This document shows, in pieces, positions 5,607 to 8,636 of a DNA stretch of 8,636 nt. The notes beneath the pieces are model-generated. The model saw only the letters and a program-made list of their open reading frames with translations, ran no database searches and was not told the origin of the DNA. Numbering within the stretch: the first letter of the stretch is position 1; every line of letters begins with the position of its first letter. The position numbers and the translations under genes are program-made. The DNA lies in contig DAHWTK010000072.1 of the NCBI GenBank assembly GCA_027328825.1, positions 1 through 8,636 on the forward strand. Reading direction: 5' to 3'. The DNA comes from Nitrospirota bacterium. Its GTDB lineage: Bacteria > Nitrospirota > JACRHJ01.

Positions 5607-6812
5607 ATGTCAACTGATAAACTGATAGAAGAATCTAAAAAATATCTATTTAATACCTACGGGCGGTTCCCCGTCGTGTTCGTCCGGGGCAGGGGAATGA
5701 AGCTGTGGGACTCAGACGGGAAGGAATATCTGGATTTTCTGGGCGGGATAGCCGTGAACAACCTGGGGCACTGCCATCCGAAGGTCGTGATTGCGCTCCA
5801 GAAGCAGGCCCAGAAGCTTATACACGTCTCGAATTATTTCCACATCGAGCCGCAGATAAAGCTTGCCAAGGCCCTGTGCCAGAATTCTTTTGCGGACAGG
5901 GTGTTTTTCTGCAACTCCGGGGCCGAAGCGAACGAGGCGGCCATAAAGCTCGCCCGGAAGTACGCGAAAGAAAACATGGGCGGCCAGAGATACGAGATTA
6001 TAACCGCTCTCAAGTCGTTCCACGGCAGGACTATGGCCACGATAACCGCGACCGGCCAGGAGAAGTTCCAGAGCGCGTTCACGCCGCTCCTGCCGGGATT
6101 TAAATACGTCCCGTTCGGGGATATGAAGGCGGTTAAGGACGCTGTAACGGACAAAACCTGCGCGGTTATGATGGAGCCTATCCAGGCCGAGGGGGGGGTA
6201 AACGTCCCGCCCGAGGATTATTTCAGGGAGCTCCGGGCGTTCTGCGACGACAAGGGCCTACTGCTCATCCTCGACGAAGTGCAGACCGGTATGGGACGCA
6301 CCGGGAAACTGTTCGCCTACGAACACTTCGGCATAAAGCCGGACATAATGACTCTTGCCAAGGCCCTGGGAGGCGGGACGGCAATCGGGGCCTGCCTTGC
6401 TACCGAGAAGGCGGCGGAGGCATTTTCTCCGGGCGACCACGCCTCGACATTCGGGGGCAATCCGCTTGCCTGCGCTGCGGGCCTGGCTTCCCTTGAGGCC
6501 ATATTGGAGGACGGCTGGCTCATAGGCTCCTGCGTGAGGATGGGGGAATACTTCGTAAAGGAACTTGAAAAGCTTAAGAAGAAATACCATTTCATCAAGG
6601 ACATAAGGGGCAGGGGGCTTTTGATAGGCATGGAGCTTGATTTCGATGCCGCGCCGATAGTTAAACAGGCCTTCTCCGAAGGATTTGTTATAAACTCGAC
6701 AATGGGGAGCGTGCTAAGGTTCGTGCCGCCCCTTATCGTGACGGAAGAGGAGATTGACGCGCTGGTGGAGACATTGGACAGGATATTCGAAGGCAGGCTG
6801 CACCATGACTAA
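5607..6812 (+). CDS. argD: Acetylornithine aminotransferase
   Basis: PLP enzyme exchanging an amino group between N-acetylglutamate semialdehyde and glutamate to give N-acetylornithine; related enzymes also act in lysine synthesis. Class III aminotransferase signatures are visible: the N-terminal YGRFPV (18-23), the phosphate-binding NSGAEANEAAIKLAR (103-117), SFHGRTMAT (137-145), ILDEVQTGMGRTG with Asp223 (221-233), the Schiff-base Lys252 in LAKALGGG, and TFGGNPLACAA (281-291). At 401 residues it has normal length. The ATG fits the expected N-terminus of the family, but no real Shine-Dalgarno precedes it, only an A-rich AAAAAGAA about ten bases upstream. It is the first plus-strand gene after the divergent region and overlaps argF. 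Other omega-aminotransferases are less likely given the cluster. Confidence 0.95.
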   Translation: MSTDKLIEESKKYLFNTYGRFPVVFVRGRGMKLWDSDGKEYLDFLGGIAVNNLGHCHPKVVIALQKQAQKLIHVSNYFHIEPQIKLAKALCQNSFADRVFFCNSGAEANEAAIKLARKYAKENMGGQRYEIITALKSFHGRTMATITATGQEKFQSAFTPLLPGFKYVPFGDMKAVKDAVTDKTCAVMMEPIQAEGGVNVPPEDYFRELRAFCDDKGLLLILDEVQTGMGRTGKLFAYEHFGIKPDIMTLAKALGGGTAIGACLATEKAAEAFSPGDHASTFGGNPLACAAGLASLEAILEDGWLIGSCVRMGEYFVKELEKLKKKYHFIKDIRGRGLLIGMELDFDAAPIVKQAFSEGFVINSTMGSVLRFVPPLIVTEEEIDALVETLDRIFEGRLHHD

Positions 6813-7719
6813 GGATCTTTTGACCCTGGCTTCCTTCCCGGACGAGGACTTCTTCAAGGTACTGGAGCGGGCGGAGCTTTTAAAAGCGATTCATGCAAGA
6901 GGAGAAGAGAGGCTTACACTCCGTGGCCGCTCTCTCGCCATGGTATTCGAGAAATCTTCCACCCGCACGCGGGTGTCTTTCGAGGCCGGGATGTCCCAGC
7001 TTGGCGGACACGCGATATTCCTCTCTCCGTCCGACACGCAGATAGGACGCGGCGAGGAGATAAGGGACACGGCAAGGGTGCTATCAAGATACGTGGACGC
7101 GATAATGGTGCGGACTTATTCGCAGGAATCCGTTGAGGAAATGGCGAAATACGCCTCCGTGCCCGTGATAAACGGCCTTACGGACAAACATCATCCTTGC
7201 CAGGTGCTTGCCGACCTCCTTACGATAAAAGAAAAATTCGTGAAGTTTCAGGGGCTTAAACTCGCCTACATAGGCGACGGCAACAACATGGCGAACTCCC
7301 TCGTCGAGGGCTGCATCAAGGCCGGGATCGACATCTCGCTTGCCTGCCCCGAGGGCTACGAACCTGATCCCGGCGTCCTCGCATGGGCCAGGGAAACGGG
7401 TCGGGCCAAGATGGAACTTACGCGGGAGCCGGCAATTGCCGCAGCCGGGGCGGACGTTCTGTATACCGATGTCTGGGCGTCGATGGGCCAGGAGTCGGAA
7501 AAAGCGCAAAGGCAGAGACATTTCAAAGGGTTCCAGATAAACCAGGGGCTCATAAGCCATGCGAAGCCAAGCTGTATCGTCCTTCATTGTCTCCCCGCCC
7601 ACAGGGGCGAAGAAATAACAGACGAGGCCATGGAGGGAAGGAATTCCGCCGTTTTCGACCAGGCGGAGAACCGTCTTCATGCGCAGAAAGCGCTTCTGGA
7701 GCTGCTCATAACAGGCTGA
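6805..7719 (+). CDS. argF: Ornithine carbamoyltransferase
   Basis: Makes citrulline from ornithine and carbamoyl phosphate. Carbamoyl-phosphate motif SSTRTR (51-56) and HPCQ (130-133), the ornithine-side SMG loop in DVWASMG (222-228) and HCLPAHRG (261-268) are all intact. These mark it as a true ornithine enzyme rather than the N-acetyl- or N-succinyl-ornithine variants or aspartate carbamoyltransferase. The ATG at 6805 gives 304 residues starting TKDLLTL, as expected for the family. An upstream in-frame ATG at 6754 would add 17 residues lying wholly inside argD and is rejected. The gene begins eight bases before the end of argD in another frame, so translation is probably coupled. No terminator is seen behind it. 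Confidence 0.96.
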   Translation: MTKDLLTLASFPDEDFFKVLERAELLKAIHARGEERLTLRGRSLAMVFEKSSTRTRVSFEAGMSQLGGHAIFLSPSDTQIGRGEEIRDTARVLSRYVDAIMVRTYSQESVEEMAKYASVPVINGLTDKHHPCQVLADLLTIKEKFVKFQGLKLAYIGDGNNMANSLVEGCIKAGIDISLACPEGYEPDPGVLAWARETGRAKMELTREPAIAAAGADVLYTDVWASMGQESEKAQRQRHFKGFQINQGLISHAKPSCIVLHCLPAHRGEEITDEAMEGRNSAVFDQAENRLHAQKALLELLITG

Positions 7720-7743
7720 TATTTATGAAAATCCGCCTTGGAG

Positions 7744-7749
7744 TATAAT
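7744..7749 (+). promoter_or_regulatory. TATAAT -10 box ahead of the secreted-protein gene
   Basis: A perfect TATAAT sits in the 80-bp gap after argF, 50 bp before the next start codon. The -35 region is poor (ATTTAT or TTTATG at 7721-7727). It could drive the secreted-protein gene and, 11 bp beyond that gene, argG. Confidence 0.45.
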
Positions 7750-7799
7750 AAAAATAAGGGTTCCCGGACTGCCTAAAACAGTTAAAAAGAGGTCCCTCT

Positions 7800-8546
7800 A
7801 TGAAGAAATTACTGGTTGTTTTATTGCTTGTCGCGGTTTTGGTCCCGAACGTCGCCTATTGCGAACAGAGCAAGATAGCCAGCTTTGTGGACAAGATATT
7901 AAAAAGGACTAAGGAAACGACTTCCTCGCTCGAGCAGTCTGCCAAGCCGAAGAAAAAAGAGAAGTTCGTAATCAGGCTCAAGAGCGGCGGGAAGATTACC
8001 ACCGACAACTACATCGTCCTCAAACGCTCTGTCCGTATAATCCTCCCTTCTGGCGCGATTGTCATCAGCAAGAGCGAGATAAGGGATATACAGACGGTCA
8101 ACTCGGACGAACAGGGCGTGACTGTGCAGAAAACATTCTCCAGGCCGAAAGGTGCGGTTGGAGTAAAAAACCCGGGAGAACCGGCGCCTGCGCCAGCTCC
8201 CGCTATCCCGCAGTCTCAAGGCTATCACAATACGGACAATAATGGCCATGACCGGTTCTGGTGGAAGGCCCGGGTTTACAACTGGAATAAAAAATATAAG
8301 GATGCGGCGGAGAAATACAAGGACGCGAGCGATGACTGGAACAAGTATAATGGCCTGCTCCAGGGAACAAGCGTCGGAGGCTCCGTCTCCGATTACCAGG
8401 TGACGCAGTATCAGGATATGCGCGGCGCGGCGCGGGTCAAAATGGACGATGCGCAGAAGCAGATGGACGAAGCGCAGAATATGATAAACAACGTACTCCC
8501 GGATGAGGCAAGGAAGGCTGGTGCGCCTCCTGGCTGGCTAAGGTAA
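7800..8546 (+). CDS. Secreted protein of unknown function: small beta domain, Pro/Ala linker and helical hairpin
   Basis: I do not recognise a named family. A signal peptide is clear: KK followed by a hydrophobic run (residues 4-18) and likely cleavage near AYC-E (19-22). Tyr directly before the Cys argues against a lipobox, so a periplasmic protein is more likely than a lipoprotein. A basic stretch KPKKKEKF (49-56) leads into about 45 residues of alternating strands (FVIRLKSGGKITTDNY, then RIILPSGAIVI and KSEIRDI), resembling a small SH3-like barrel. A linker rich in Pro and Ala (125-138) follows. Residues 151-186 and 201-236 are amphipathic and charged (WWKARVYNWNKKYKDAAEKY; MDDAQKQMDEAQ), probably a two-helix hairpin or short coiled coil. 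The tail is LPDEARKAGAPPGWLR. GAGG lies seven bases before the ATG. It stands between argF and argG, with argG only 11 bp downstream. Nothing in it suggests an arginine enzyme; a cell-envelope structural or binding role is a guess. Confidence 0.85.
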   Translation: MKKLLVVLLLVAVLVPNVAYCEQSKIASFVDKILKRTKETTSSLEQSAKPKKKEKFVIRLKSGGKITTDNYIVLKRSVRIILPSGAIVISKSEIRDIQTVNSDEQGVTVQKTFSRPKGAVGVKNPGEPAPAPAPAIPQSQGYHNTDNNGHDRFWWKARVYNWNKKYKDAAEKYKDASDDWNKYNGLLQGTSVGGSVSDYQVTQYQDMRGAARVKMDDAQKQMDEAQNMINNVLPDEARKAGAPPGWLR

Positions 8547-8557
8547 CCAAGGAGATT

Positions 8558-8636
8558 ATGGACAAAAAGGCAAGGAAGGTCGTCCTCGCATATTCCGGGG
8601 GGCTGGATACATCCGTTATAATAAAATGGCTTATAG
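8558..8636 (+). CDS. argG: Argininosuccinate synthase, first 26 codons; continues beyond the right edge
   Basis: Joins citrulline and aspartate to argininosuccinate with ATP. The fragment holds the N-type ATP pyrophosphatase loop AYSGGLDTSV (11-20) followed by IIKWLI, which is diagnostic for ArgG, in an intact frame to the window end. AAGGAG (8549-8554) precedes the ATG at close spacing. It follows the secreted-protein gene by 11 bp and continues the argD-argF series in pathway order. Confidence 0.95.
   Translation, partial: MDKKARKVVLAYSGGLDTSVIIKWLI

Noticed and set aside
7084..7680. 198-codon minus-strand open frame opposite argF
   Set aside because: Shadow of an intact ornithine carbamoyltransferase.
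7800..7868. Lipoprotein signal (lipobox) in the secreted protein, because a Cys follows the hydrophobic segment
   Set aside because: The residue directly before the Cys is Tyr, which lipoprotein signal peptidase sites do not normally allow.

Overview
The window reads as chromosomal DNA of an anaerobic, moderately GC-rich bacterium. The anaerobe inference rests mainly on a very large 2-hydroxyacyl-CoA dehydratase/benzoyl-CoA reductase-type activase at the left edge, typical of strict anaerobes. A minimal iscS-iscU pair without iscR, hscBA or fdx, an archaeal-like nicotinate phosphoribosyltransferase, and heavy use of ATA for isoleucine and of TTG starts fit a Desulfobacterota- or Nitrospirota-like lineage. 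That lineage guess is inference and cannot be fixed from the sequence alone.

Layout. Bases 1-5329 are coded on the minus strand and 5607-8636 on the plus strand; the two blocks diverge from a 277-bp structured intergenic region. Read in its own direction, the minus block holds: (i) a 100-aa MTH1187/DUF77-type thiamine-binding protein; (ii) iscS and iscU behind their own strong sigma70-like promoter, ended by a rho-independent terminator at 3241-3269; (iii) a nicotinamidase-like hydrolase overlapping a nicotinate phosphoribosyltransferase, with their own promoter, forming an NAD salvage pair; (iv) a GC-rich palindromic repeat that runs into the end of the phosphoribosyltransferase gene; (v) the first 447 codons of the tandem-domain activase. 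The plus block is an arginine biosynthesis cluster: argD, argF (8-nt overlap), a secreted protein of unknown function with its own likely promoter, then the first 26 codons of argG.

How the genes work together. ArgD makes acetylornithine, ArgF converts ornithine to citrulline and ArgG converts citrulline to argininosuccinate, so three arginine steps are present in order. The hydrolase and phosphoribosyltransferase convert nicotinamide to nicotinate and then to nicotinate mononucleotide. IscS supplies sulfur to IscU for Fe-S clusters, and the activase itself needs a [4Fe-4S] cluster.

The most interesting unexplained item is a 79-bp element with a 14-position terminal stem and nested inner helices at 5350-5428. 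It lies between a good minus-strand promoter and the ribosome binding site of the thiamine-binding protein gene, where a cis-regulatory RNA would sit, and it carries no TPP-riboswitch core motif I can recognise. The second is the secreted two-domain protein wedged between argF and argG. Otherwise the genes are ordinary housekeeping functions.
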